Below are positions 22,772-33,941 of a stretch of 64,000 bases of DNA, piece by piece. Below the pieces are notes generated by a model. The model was given only the letters and a program-made list of their open reading frames with translations, was not told the DNA's origin and made no database searches. Origin of the DNA: Thelephora terrestris. Lineage: Eukaryota; Basidiomycota; Agaricomycetes; Thelephorales; Thelephoraceae. Each line of letters starts with the position of its first letter. The stretch's first letter is position 1. The stretch covers positions 248,001 to 312,000 of the forward strand of contig WIUZ02000022.1 in NCBI GenBank assembly GCA_015956445.1, given 5' to 3'. The position numbers were made by a program, and so were the translations under genes.

Positions 22772-24211
22772 TCACCAACTCAGGCTACAGCGTGCCCCGG
22801 CTAATGTACACTTCCAACTACCGCCCACTGAAGACCCTTCGTCCACCAAAAAACCGTTCTCACTTCCAGCGACAAACCCGTCATTGATGCCCTCTGCGAT
22901 CTCAATCTGGTCTGGCCAATAGGCTTGCGGCTGAGGGTAGGAGAAGAGCTGAATTCCAGGTTTACGGGTTGGAAGCATATCCCAAGATATAGGCCGCCCA
23001 AGATAGCACAGCTATTCGAAAGTCGTCAATGGATGTGCTGGGAAACTGCTAACATCAAACCTGGACCATAGACCCCTCAGGTGGGGCCGCATGCGACTCG
23101 AGGGAGATTGTGCCCCGGTTCGGATCCCCGGATGTGACCCGGAAGGCATGCTTCTTCTGAGGGAGAAATATCAACACAAAAACCATCATTAAGAACAGGC
23201 CAGTACTGACATCGCTGCCTTGAGCGAGGGTAAGATAATAATGATCTTCTTTGGCGTTGCGAATGCCAGCGGCCTCGATAGCATCGAGCAACATGCGAGT
23301 GGGATTCGAATTATTGAGGGTGTTTATAAGGTTCCCTTCGCAACTACGACAATAGGGGCTTTAAGCAAGGCGGGGGAGTGGTGGGGATGCGCACCTTGTG
23401 ATAGCCACTTTGGGTGTAATGGGTTTGAGATTTCCAGGAAGATCGACGTGGAATTTATGTGGTGTCCCTGAGACCGCAACTCCCACTGCACCCTCCGAAT
23501 ACACTCTGTCGTTGAAGAACATAGTAAATGGGCGCCCAGTTATGAAAGGGGTAGAGGAGCATATCATTCCTATCTGTCCCTCTGGTAAGCACTTAAACCT
23601 GGAATTCAACTATAAACATACTTTGTCTGAGTTTGGTAATTGCCGGAGAGAATTTACGAGTCCCTCGGGTGAGTCGTCTGAGAAGTATACCACAGAGCCA
23701 ACTTCCGACTGAGAGGCATCAGAGCGTACTTCCGTCAGTTTTTGGTTGAACATACGAACTGAAGCTTCTGGAGTTCCCGGGGGAGTGGAGGTGTCGATAG
23801 ACCCCTACTCCAGACCTCCTCCCAGTCAAAGCCAAAATCCAATGGCATCGATTCTTCGGGAGGCCCTGTCGCCTTCTCTTGCATCCTTTTCGGGGAGTGC
23901 CAGCGTCCGACTTGAGTTGCGGGCCGCCCCGGGATATCGGACCTGAATAATGTCGCCTCTCGAGCATCCAACAACGCGACAGAACACGAGACCACATCGG
24001 GATGCTCGGGAGTAGACAAACAGCCAGCAGACTGGGCGGCCAGATGCCTTAGCTGGTGGACGGTCTGAGGGAGGTCTGGTGCATTCGAAGAGAGAGCAAA
24101 CAAGAGCACGCTCGAGTCTATATTGACTCTTTGCCGGAGCCTTGAAATACCTGCAAGGATACCGTTAGATGACAGACCTGAGGCCCGCAAGGTCTCAGAC
24201 GCGATCATCAT
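22772..24211 (-). CDS. FIST-domain protein (FBXO22-like sensory domain, no F-box seen)
   Basis: FIST domains are small-ligand-sensing modules, in animals found in FBXO22. The first ATG in frame is at 24211 (MMIASETLRASGLSSNGILAG), so the upstream part of this frame is not used. The FIST_N region reads DSSVLLFALSSNAPDLPQTV, AAQSAGCLSTPEHPD and SVALLDAREATLFRSDIPGR. After an intron the C part has SSTPFITGRPFTMFFNDR, YSEGAVGVAVSG, RVTSGDPNRGTISLE and, after the last intron (gtttga..aatag), LCYLGRPISWDMLPTRKPG and DGFVAGSENGFLV. Stop at 22772. The ligand is unknown. The start codon is 71 bp from that of RRP6, head to head. Confidence 0.8.
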
Positions 24212-24282
24212 GTTGAGGTCGAAATTGAAAAGTGATCGACGTCTGACTTCCTCCCGTCGTTTTCCTTTCCACCCCTGCGGCA
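24212..24282. promoter_or_regulatory. Divergent promoter, FIST gene / RRP6
   Basis: 71 bp between opposed start codons; both transcripts must start within or overlap this stretch. Confidence 0.6.
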
Positions 24283-27224
24283 ATGGAGCTAAATTTCGAA
24301 GACTATAATCTCAAGTTACAGACCTCCATACTCAATCCAACAAAGCATGCATTTTCTCTCCCAACAGATATCCAATTTCACAAGTCAATCGACCGCGATT
24401 TCGCGGAAGAAATCGAGGCGTGTTCAACGAAGGTCTTGTCAATAACCAACAAGCTACTGACTTTGACTACAAGCTCCACCACAAACCTTGGTGGGGGTGG
24501 TAAGGCCAGACTACTTGTGGACCAAGACGACATCGTCGACGGCTTTGATTCCGTTGTGGTTGACATAATGGACCAACTTCTAGAAAGCGTGGTCAGTGGA
24601 ATCCTCCAGCCATAGCTTTACACTTTTTTGTGACGGGGTTTCAGGACAGCTGTCTGGACACGGTTCAAGGGCACAACAGGATCCCCGTGATTCCAATCAA
24701 TCCGACCATAGCTGGGACGGGGGTATGCGCGGCCAAACCGTTACATCATGCCCTACTGACCGCCTCCCGGACCCTCCCAGACGAAGTCAAGTGCTTTACA
24801 CGGACGTTTAGACCCGGCGCTTCAACATGCCTCTCACATCACCAAGCCTCAATTCAAGTTTAAACGCAAGCCAAACAACCACAGACATTACCGTTGGCAT
24901 CCCTCACTAAAACACAAATACAACGCCCGAGTCCCCATTGGATATGCTTCCCTAGACGGCTCAGAAGAGAGCGTATCTAGAGTGTACGTTGTGTCGCTTC
25001 CCGTACGTATCTGCTAACGACGGTACAGGCCGCATCCATATCACCACGAAATCACCCACATCTCATACCCTTCATCTGTGTTCCAAGTGTCTCCCCCGCA
25101 CGTACCCTCTCCCTTTGAAAAAACTCCCTTCACTTGGGTGTCGACTCCTGAAGAGTTCCAGGTCATGCTAGGGAAACTTCGGCAGGTCAAAGAAATTGCT
25201 GTAGACCTCGAACATCACCGGTACCGTTCGTTCAACGGGTTTGTTTGCTTGATGCAACTAAGTACCCGGCGCGAGGACTTCATTGTGGATACCCTGGTGT
25301 TGCGCGAAGAGTTGGAGGAATTGAACGAGATCTTCACCGATCCAGATGTCCTAAAGGTAGCCTATAGCATATACGGGGAGGCCACGGTTGACTCTGCCTC
25401 TTTTCAGGTTTTCCACGGAGCAGAAAGTGATATCGTATGGCTCCAAGAGAACTTCGGGATATACGTCGTTGGTCTCTTCGACACCTACCACGCATCAAAG
25501 ATCCTCGGTAGAAGTCTCGAGGATGTCGCTTTTAGATTTAGAAACTGAAACCTACCTCAGAACTCCCCCGGCATGGGTTAGCTACCCTCCTCGCGATGTA
25601 TTGTGATTTTACCGCAGACAAACAGTATCAACAAGCGGACTGGAGAATTCGGTTCGTGTTATTTTTCCCCTTGTTTAGGACCTGTTGCAACCAAACGACC
25701 TAGACCGCTACCGACGGAAATGCTTGCGTATGCTCGCTCGGACACCCATTTCCTTTTGTCCATCTACGACAACCTTCGAAATGCCCTCGTCGACCGCGCA
25801 TCTTCTCGCATTTCCGAAGCCCCACTGCCACAAGTGGACACCAGTTCCTCTAATTTTGACCCGAAATATTTCTTACTTCGGGAGGTTCTGTCACGTTCGG
25901 AGGAAACCTCACTTCGATTACACCAAACGGATAATTATGACGAGGAGGAAGGCTCCGGCCCAGGAGGGTGGGATACAATTGCAAGGAAGTGGAATAAAGT
26001 AACTTTCACCAAGAGTGCTGACAAGAGCATCTCCAAGAGTGTCTACTTGCAACTTCACGACTGGAGAGACAGGATTGCTCGAGAGGAAGATGAAAGCATT
26101 GCGCACGTGTTATAATGAGCTCTCTTCTCCCTCATTCACTGATGGTGTCGAATGCAGATACGTTCTACCACAGCACTACCTATTTCAGCTCGCGGAAAAG
26201 CCACCAACTGACCTCCCAGCCTTACTGAGTATCTTCCGGGCCGTGCCACCTGTCATAAAGAGGCGTGCAAACGAATTGCTGGGCGAGATACGTACAGCAG
26301 GGTCCAGAAACCTAGATTTTGATTGGTCACGGAAGGCGGTGACTAGCTTCGGACAGCCCGAGGGCTCTAAAACCATGAAGGTGTTTCAAAGTGATATTCA
26401 TAATGAATCAGGTAGAGTTCCGCAACCACCCCGTATTGAGATGTACTTACTGATAGCGATCGTTCAGGGCCTTCTGAACGGCTTGTTGTTCCATCACACG
26501 CACTCTTCGGCGTGCGTCACATATCATACAAGGCGACAAACAGTCTATTCCTGGGCGCTGACTTTTCATCGGTCGGTGGAAATCCCCGAAGCGCAATTGA
26601 ACTAGTGATAACCTCCTGTAGGATCGCTCCTTCCCGACGCATTCTCACTTTTCCGAGGTCAAGTCAAAGATACATAACGCACTGGTCGTAGTTCCTACAA
26701 TAACAATAGTGCGTGGACGAATTTTCTCCCTAGGTATGGTACTGATGCACATATGTACGTTGCAAAGGCGAAGACCGAGACAGAGGTAATTCCCCGCTAT
26801 GATTCACCAGGCCTGGTAGCCGAGGCCGAAACGGTCACGGAACAAGCAGAGATTGCGTTTGTCCACGCCTCTCAAAGGCAGCACGCGATCTCTGGAGCAG
26901 CTGACACCATAATCACCCTGGGGCAAAGAAGTCAACAGAAGAAGAAACGAAAGAGGAACCTAGCGCCGAACGGAGTGGAGGATGATGTTGAGATGTTCGA
27001 CTACACCGCTGAGCCGAGTCTGCTAGATTCAGGTGACGTGAAGGAAGTGGGACCGGTGACTAAGAAACGTAACAGAGGCAAGCGCATCTGGTCCCGTGAT
27101 CAGAGTACAGCAGATTCTGACCCTCCTGCAAGAACCAGCACCAATACAGTACGGGAATTTCCCGGCTCCTCCCAAAGCCCACAATCAACCCAGGAGCGGT
27201 AGTCAGTCACAATCATTCCGTTGA
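24283..27224 (+). CDS. RRP6: Nuclear exosome 3'-5' exoribonuclease Rrp6/EXOSC10
   Basis: Trims rRNA, snRNA and snoRNA and degrades aberrant RNA with the nuclear exosome. The ATG at 24283 opens [20 protein letters not shown], the PMC2NT region that binds Rrp47. The DEDD-Y nuclease shows [14 protein letters not shown] (motif I, D and E), [15 protein letters not shown] (II) and [16 protein letters not shown] (III, Tyr and Asp). The HRDC part is [20 protein letters not shown]. The tail has QKKKKRKRN and [14 protein letters not shown]. The end is best read with a short last intron (about 27092-27128) giving [15 protein letters not shown] and a stop at 27222-27224; unspliced, the frame stops at 27202. 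All catalytic residues are present. Some exon joins around 24900-25070 and 26350-26760 are uncertain. Confidence 0.9.
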
Positions 27225-27359
27225 CGCGTAGTACATGATGTTGCATCTTATCTTGTACTTGTGTGAAAATTAGTAGGGTGGACACGATGCGGTCTGGTTT
27301 CGTGAAATTGAGCACCGATCATTTTGGTGTTGATCATCACTATCGTTTGCCCATTACCC

Positions 27360-28279
27360 ATGTCCAAGCGGGGGCCTCCGCTTGTAAGCTACGCGGATTC
27401 TGATGATGAGGGCGCCGAGGTGGAACCTGAAGGACCCCCAAAGAAGAAAAGGTAAGTCTCGACAATTCAGAGCACATATCTCTGTGCTGATCCACCGCGG
27501 GAGGCTTCCGCCGCTGTCGTCGGAACTAGTGGCCATAACCCCAGCTGATAACCCAGCACTGCACCAGGGTCGTGTGAGAGGCTCCCCACATGTTGACGGA
27601 CGGTGGGCATGTCATGTCTACGTTCCTGTCGTGTCGGAGACAAGTAAACAGTTGGGGGAGGTATTATCGAATGCATTTCGCACAGCAAAAGCAAAGGTCC
27701 CAACATTAAACCCAATCGGCCTGGACGATGGCCGGTGGGAACTACATATATCTCTTTCGCGCCCAACTTTCTTGTGGACCCATCAGAGAGAGGAATTTAA
27801 GAACGCCGTGCGTCGCGTGGCCACCTCACACCAGGGGTGGGCTCTGTCCTTGACGAAATTCATAAAACTCGAAAACGATGATCGCTCGAGAGTTTTCTTG
27901 GCCGTACAGGTCGGGGCTGGTCACGAACAAGTCAGGTTCTCCCTTACTCTCGTGTACACGTGGGCTCAACATCTACTCGCAGCTCGCAGCGTTGACCGGC
28001 GCGCTGACACCGGCGCTACGGGCAATCAAGCAAAGTGAATTTTATCCTGAACCTAAATTCCACGTGTCGATTGGCTGGGCACTGTCAAAGGGGATTGGGG
28101 TCACCGAGTCGACAGAGAACTTTCCGACCATCACGGAGTTGCCTCAGGGCGTTATAGAGGACTTGAATAGAGATTTTGCGGCTCGGTTGCAGAGGCCATC
28201 TGCCCACCTCGAGGCGGAAGAAGTTTGTGTCAAGGTTGGGAAGCGTGTATTCCGATGGGGGCTGGGCCAGGGGACATGA
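27360..28279 (+). CDS. USB1: U6 snRNA phosphodiesterase Usb1/Mpn1
   Basis: 3'-5' exonuclease that trims and seals the oligo(U) tail of U6 snRNA in the nucleus. Three exons: 27360-27451, 27504-27930 and 27983-28279, 271 residues. The ATG at 27360 gives MSKRGPPLVSYADSDDEGAE, the usual acidic start. The two catalytic HxS motifs are HIS at residue 112 (in WELHISLSRPTF) and HVS at residue 200 (in PKFHVSIGWAL), the 2H-phosphodiesterase signature. The C-terminus includes VCVKVGKRVFRWGL. Length and motif spacing match the family. Starts 135 bp after RRP6, same strand. Confidence 0.93.
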
Positions 28280-28470
28280 AGAGAAAACGGAACATGAGGG
28301 ATACGCGTTTACAAACAAGAGAAGCTAAATTCCTGCCCGGAAGTGATAAGCGTCTGCGGGCATATGATACACGGGGTTTATGTACAATCCAAGGTACTTA
28401 GAGGCCGAGTAACATAGACCGTCTTATTGACGTGCTTCTTCACGCTAGCGTCGCATGGGATTCACGCTGG

Positions 28471-29113
28471 TTATCGGTAGGTAAGGTGGTCGTGGGGAAA
28501 GACGGTGGGAGGAAATGACACATACTCGGTCTGGGACCTGGTTATATGCGGTCGCTGTCTGATCTCCCACTCCTTGAGACACTTTACGAAGCCAGAGTTG
28601 GGCTCGACGCAGGCCCTATACCTCTTCACAAAGGCGTAAGCGTACTCGTATGACATGTCATATTTCTTGATGAGATATGCGATGACGACAGAAGCGCTGC
28701 GAGAGATGCCCTTGGGAAAGAGAGAGATGTAAGGTGGGGGTTTTGGAAGGGAGGTATGTGAAATGAACCTGTTGACAATGAACGAGAACGTTCTTCCCGG
28801 ACGTGAGAGACTTTTCGATCCCTGCGCAAGCCGCATCGAGATGGGATTTGAGATCAGCTGAAGGAATATCCATGATGTCGATCCTTGTGACCGTCATGTT
28901 TGGGTCATTAACGGGGGGAAGCCATGAAACGTCGATGACCTGGACGATGTGAGTGATACGGTGTTTCCTGAGGAGATCATTGTCGGAGATGGCAGCAAAG
29001 GAACCGAGCCAAAGGTGACCGAGATGTTGAGCAGGAGGAGGGAGAAGAATCTGGTGCATTGGCGTGCACATAGCTTGGATAATTTCTGGTGGGACGCCGT
29101 CGAACCGAATCAT
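28471..29113 (-). CDS. Dual-specificity protein phosphatase
   Basis: Atypical dual-specificity phosphatase of about 190 residues. The ATG at 29113 opens MIRFDGVPPEIIQAM, with an alternative in-frame ATG at 29191. LPPPAQHLGHLWLGSFAAI, RKHRITHIVQVIDV and IDIMDIPSADLKSHL mark the domain, including the general acid Asp. The active site forms across an intron: VLVHCQQ joined to GISRSASVVIAYLI, giving HCxxGxSRS. The tail reads FVKCLKEWEIRQRPHI. The substrate is unknown. Head to head with the complex I gene over a 230-bp pyrimidine-rich region. Confidence 0.88.
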
Positions 29114-29343
29114 CCTTTTCCAGGTTTCTGCTTGCTGCACGTCCTCTTGTCTCGTAGTTCTCCTCCCTCTCTCACACCCTCTCCCCCCCATCCTTATAAG
29201 CAATCTGCGCTCCGCGTCTCACGGTCTAGACCCTCCTCCCGCTCGGCATCTCCCGATCATTTCTTTCCCCTTTGGGTGACACACGCCTGATTTATTTCTC
29301 CCTCATTCTCATTGGTTGGCTCCATCTCCCGACTCATTCCTTC
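29114..29343. promoter_or_regulatory. Divergent promoter, phosphatase / complex I 51-kDa gene
   Basis: 230 bp, strongly CT-rich on the forward strand (29150-29340), a common promoter feature of highly expressed fungal genes. A CTTATAAG tract lies at 29193-29200. Confidence 0.55.
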
Positions 29344-31210
29344 ATGTTCAACCTGACGAAGGCCGGTAAGCGTCCTTCCTCTTCATTCTCCCCCAAACCC
29401 TAACCTCGCCCATTCTAACACGGCCTTCAGCAGCCAGGCCTTTTACTCGTTCCTTCGCGACTGTCCACGACCCTCCAGTCAGGCGTTACGGTGGCCTGAA
29501 GGATCAGGACCGAATCTTTACAAACGCATACTGTAGGCACGATCACGGCCTCAAGGGCGCCCTGGTACGTGCATGTCTCCAATTCACTCTTAGATACCCT
29601 AGATTCATCTCTCTCTCATCAGTCACGCGGCGACTGGCATCGGACAAAGGACATAATCCTCAAGGGCGACTCCTGGATCATCCAAACCATCAAGGATTCC
29701 GGCCTTCGTGGCCGTGGCGGTGCCGGTTTCCCCTCTGGTCTCAAATGGAGCTTTATGAACAAGCCTGGTTGGGAAAAGGATCCCCGGTATGCCGTCATAG
29801 CAAACATTTAGACACTGGGCTGACAAGGGGTTTCAATAGACCCCGTTATCTCGTCGTGAACGCCGATGAGGGGGAGCCTGGCACTTGCAAGGACCGTGAA
29901 ATTCTCCGCGGGGACCCCCACAAACTTGTCGAAGGCTGTCTCGTAGCTGGGCGCAGTATGAACGCGAGTGCCGCCTACATCTACATCCGCGGTGAATTCT
30001 TCCAGGAAGCCACCCATCTGCAGCAAGCCATCGACGAAGCATACAAGGCCGGTTTCATTGGTAAAAACGCCTGCGGTTCCGGATACGATTTCGACGTTTA
30101 TGTCCACCGTGGAGCCGGCGCCTATATTTGTGGTGAAGAAACGGCCTTGATCGAGTCCATCGAGGGCAAGCAAGGCAAACCCCGACTAAAACCGCCCTTC
30201 CCTGCCGACGTTGGCCTATTCGGTTGTCCCACAACTGTCGCCAACGTCGAAACTGTCGCAGTCGCCCCTACGATCTGCAGGAGAGGTTCCAGTTGGTTTG
30301 CTGGATTTGGTCGTGATCGGAATCAAGGAACAAAACTTTTCTGTATCAGTGGTCATGTCAATAACCCTTGCGTTGTTGAGGAGGAAATGAGTATCCCCCT
30401 CAAAGATTTGATCGAAAAACATTGTGGCGGTGTCCGTGGGGGGTGGGACAACCTTCTAGGTATCATCCCTGGTGGAAGCTCCGTTCCTGTCATCCCTAAG
30501 GACGTTTGCGCCGAGGTGCTGTACGTTTTAACCCCTTTTCACACTCATTTCCGGCCAGTCCAATTGTGTTGTTCAATGTTAGGATGGATTATGACTCCCT
30601 CAAGGATGCTCAGACTGGTTTGGGGACCGGTGCCGTGATTGTCATGGACAGATCAACTGACATCGTCGCTGCGATTGCGAGGTTCGCACACGTGGGTGCC
30701 CTTAATTGCTCTCTGAGCGCCTTCCAACGACACGAGTTTGACCTGACATCCCCTCCCGTTTCGCACCCCAGTTTTATAAACACGAATCGTGTGGCCAATG
30801 CACGCCTTGTCGAGAGGGCACCACCTGGATGATGAAAATGATGGACAGAATCGCCGAGGGCCGTGGACACTTACGAGAGATTGATATGCTTCTGGAACTC
30901 ACGTTAGTAACTTTCCCTCGATCACCGATCCATGCATTTGCTTATCTCTACACATCCATTGGTTCCCCTCGCTTCGCACAGGAAACAAATCGAGGGTAGG
31001 ACCATCTGTGCTCTTGGGGACGCTGCTGCCTGGCCAATCCAGGGTCTGATGAGACACTTCCGACCTGAGGTTGAAGCGAGGATAAATAATTTCAGGGTCG
31101 AGAATGGTCCAGTCCTGTTCGGTGGGCGACTCCTGAGCCAAGTTGACCCTACACACGCGATCCCGGACAACCTTGGTAGTAATTTAAAAGAGATGGATGT
31201 CCTCCATTAG
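29344..31210 (+). CDS. NADH:ubiquinone oxidoreductase 51-kDa flavoprotein subunit (NDUFV1)
   Basis: FMN- and NADH-binding subunit of mitochondrial complex I. The ATG at 29344 starts MFNLTKA, then after one intron [15 protein letters not shown], a mitochondrial presequence. The FMN/NADH sites read [18 protein letters not shown] and [18 protein letters not shown], then [20 protein letters not shown]. The N3 [4Fe-4S] motif is [16 protein letters not shown], joined by an acceptor at about 30769. [20 protein letters not shown] holds the fourth cysteine ligand (ICAL). Stop at 31210. The family's key residues are all present. At least six introns. Confidence 0.96.
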
Positions 31211-31496
31211 ACACCTCCTGTCTGTCGTAACTTAGTAATATTCTTTTCCAACTAAACTTTGTACGTAATGGGCTGTCCTTGTGGGCTGTCCAAGCCGCAG
31301 TAGTATTGCGCAATCTGTCTGGAGGTCACCGCCCCTGGAGGATCTGCACTGTTGCTTTCTGGCAACAGAGGAACAGAGCCATGGGTGGGATGCGACCTCT
31401 ACCACCCCAGGTGTCACATCCGAATTTCAAAGACGGGGATGCATTCAATCCGGGTACATGTGCTAGAGGTATGGCGGAAATAATACAGTCTGGCAT

Positions 31497-32620
31497 CTAA
31501 GGACAAAACACAAGGGTGTAGTCCGATGAAAGGTTAGAGTCGCAAGTCCATAGCGCGGTTCCGCTGCTCTCATCATAAGCATACGCATAAGCATTCGGAC
31601 ATTGATCCTCTGCATATGGGAGCAAACACTCAGTGACTGAAGGTGACAGACTAGATGAACGGCTTACTGAAATAATGGTAGTAGCTCACGCCGCTTGCGG
31701 GGCACGTCTGTGGGGTATTGAATGATCCCGAACAACAATTCGGAGAGTTAGCTAGTCAATTCATCCAATTCAATTTATATCGCAAAGGAGGTAAAAGGCA
31801 ACAAACCTGGATTGCCGCTCAGATTCGCGAAACATGCACTCTTGCACCCCACAATCACACCGCTCGGGTCTCGGTAGGCTAACCCAGACGGGCCTATATA
31901 TACGTACATAAACGCCTTGTACCGGTGATTCGTTTCAAAGACTGGATTTGGCTCACATGCAGGATTTAGATCCACGGGGCAGGAGGCGGTCGGGCATCCT
32001 TTGTTGGAAGTTACCGTCATAGGGAGGTTGCTCCCATCCACTAACGAGACATCATAGTAGTCGGGGAGGCCATTCACACCGAGAGTCCACTCTGCCACCG
32101 AAACTGGAGGGATGCCCTGGAGGCCATAGTCATCAGCGATAACAGACATTTAGAGATCGATATTCGTACGCACCGTCCCGGTGTTTGGGTCGCAGAGTAA
32201 ACCACCGTTGCAGCCGCCTGTAGCGCACGAATTCGGGCCGGGATTTACGGAGAAGTTACATTCAGTTCTCCCCCATATCCTTCCCGCAGTCCAATTGTAC
32301 GGGGCGGTGAAGGTTACTGTAGTGCCAGAGGCCTGTTCCCAGCCTGTGGGTTGGGATGGTACGGATTTGGCGACGTTTAGGTCTGTGTACAAAGCCGGCC
32401 TGTAGGAGATTTCAGTGTGTTCTTCATATTCTTGTGGTCTCCGGTCGCACCAAATCGTGAAAGGACAGTGGTTTGTAACCGTGAAAGTTCTGGAGGATCC
32501 CGGGCCGACGTTTCCAGAAGCTTGACTTGGCAAGGCTGGCGTCGTCGAAACTGGACTCACCGACGATGTAACCGTCATGGCAAGGGTCGCCACATTGCGT
32601 TTAAGAGAACAAACTTTCAT
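31497..32620 (-). CDS. Thaumatin-like protein
   Basis: Secreted cysteine-rich protein of the thaumatin/PR-5 superfamily; some fungal members have beta-1,3-glucanase activity on cell walls. The ATG at 32620 opens MKVCSLKRNVATLAMTVTSS, a weak signal-like segment. The domain starts RTFTVTNHCPFTIW, joined by an intron (gtgcga..tacag) to PALYTDLNV. NWTAGRIWGRTECNF, SCATGGCNGGLLCDPNTGT, then GIPPVSVAEWTL, GLPDYYDVSLVDGSNLPM, CKSACFANLSGNP, NSPNCCSGSFNTPQTCP and finally CPNAYAYAYDESSGTALWTC follow. Stop at 31497. The cysteine set looks complete. Six exons or so. A transposon begins 55 bp upstream of the start codon. Confidence 0.93.
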
Positions 32621-32674
32621 CTCAGTCGAATAGATCGGTGTAAGTTTCCAAGCTGCGCAACATCGACATATGTA

Positions 32675-33699
32675 CTATCGATCACGTAGTGTTCGGACGC
32701 GTCGAGAGTTCGGACACCCGGTCATATCTCATGCAAAACCTATCCTGCCTTGCTGAAAATATTCACCAGTGTAGTAGTATACGTAGGCTTGAGATGTATC
32801 AAGTCAGATTTATTTTATTTTATGTGCTTGGGGCTCGTGGGATCAATATGTCTCAAAATCCACAAGTTTTGATACAGAATCTGACCGGATTAATTCTACA
32901 CCCTTACGGAGCACTTGAAACTTGGGAAACAATTAGTATTGCAAGTTGTCCGCCAGAAATCCAAATTTCCGGAGAGTTCTATCTGGTTAGGGGGCATATC
33001 CAAGGTGGCAAAGGAGGAGACGGTTTGGGCGTGACAAAAGGCTGTCCGGACACCCTCTTTGGGAAGGATTATTCAAGCTCCGCTGGCGAGGGTTTAGTTT
33101 TCTCGTCCGATCGGAAAGTCCACACACGACCGGACGCCTGACAGGTCTGACAGTCCAGCCATCAATCCTGTTTGGCTGCAACGTCCCGTCCTCCTACTCA
33201 TACCCCCCTCACGGTTGACCTACAGGTGATACTTTTGTGGTAGTTCTCTCCCTAATTAACTACAGGTTCATAGCGTGATTCGTTAGTTGTACCCACACAT
33301 CTTAATGCGCTTGCACCCCACCCACAGCTAATACATCCGATCTAGGAATTGATGGGAATCGAACAAAGGAGGGCGTCCGGTCGCCCTCTCGTACGAAAAT
33401 CCGGTTTATTTTCCTGACTGGCAGCTGCTGAGTTTGAACGCGGCATTCGCTGATCCGTGTGACCGTGCGTTACCTCCCAGCCAGAATCCGTCACACGAGT
33501 GTCCGAACTCTCGTTTTGACTTGAGAGGTGAATAACTCCAGACCCCTTTCTTCCACTGAGCCGTGGATTTTACCATAGGTAGCTTAAGGTATTTTCATTG
33601 GGTTTTGAAATTTTCAAGGGTCAAGGTGGAGTGTGTGGCCCCCCATAATTAATCTACGAACACCCCTTTTGGGGTGTCCGGGCTCTACGTGATCGATAG
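32675..33699. mobile_element. Non-autonomous TA-flanked DNA transposon (mariner-like MITE), 1025 bp
   Basis: Ends CTATCGATCACGTAG (32675-32689) and its exact reverse complement at 33685-33699, flanked by TA on each side (32673-32674, 33700-33701), the Tc1/mariner target. Similarity continues inward (TGTTCGGAC versus AGCCCGGAC). A second inverted pair lies inside: CGAGAGTTCGGACAC at 32702-32716 and its exact complement at 33499-33513. A 7-bp hairpin is at 33369-33388. No transposase reading frame is present; the 150-codon frame at 32689-33141 resembles nothing I know. Confidence 0.85.
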
Positions 33700-33941
33700 T
33701 AACCCTTGACCCTGCCTTGACCCTCCAACAACTCCATGCCTCGCGGCGCGCGCTTGAAATCCGCAGCACCGCCACCAGAGAAAGAGACGCTCGAATCGCT
33801 CAGCAAAGAACCAACACACAATTAGGTCTAAAACCCACTATCTCATAATTTCTGCTGTGGCAATCATGTAGAGCAATACTGTCCTGGGGCATAAATTTGT
33901 CGGTAAACTAAAGACCAAGAGTCTGATTCTTTTCTCCAAGT

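Noticed and set aside
29800-30173. Reverse-strand frame opposite the complex I gene
   Set aside because: Shadow of the highly codon-biased NDUFV1 exons; no independent domain.
32689-33141. 150-codon frame as a transposase or host gene
   Set aside because: No DDE motif or known domain; starts within the inverted repeat of a non-autonomous element.
33340-33420. Possible reverse-strand tRNA (contains the complement of GTTCGATTCCC)
   Set aside because: The T-arm flanks do not pair and no acceptor or anticodon stem could be built; it lies inside the MITE.
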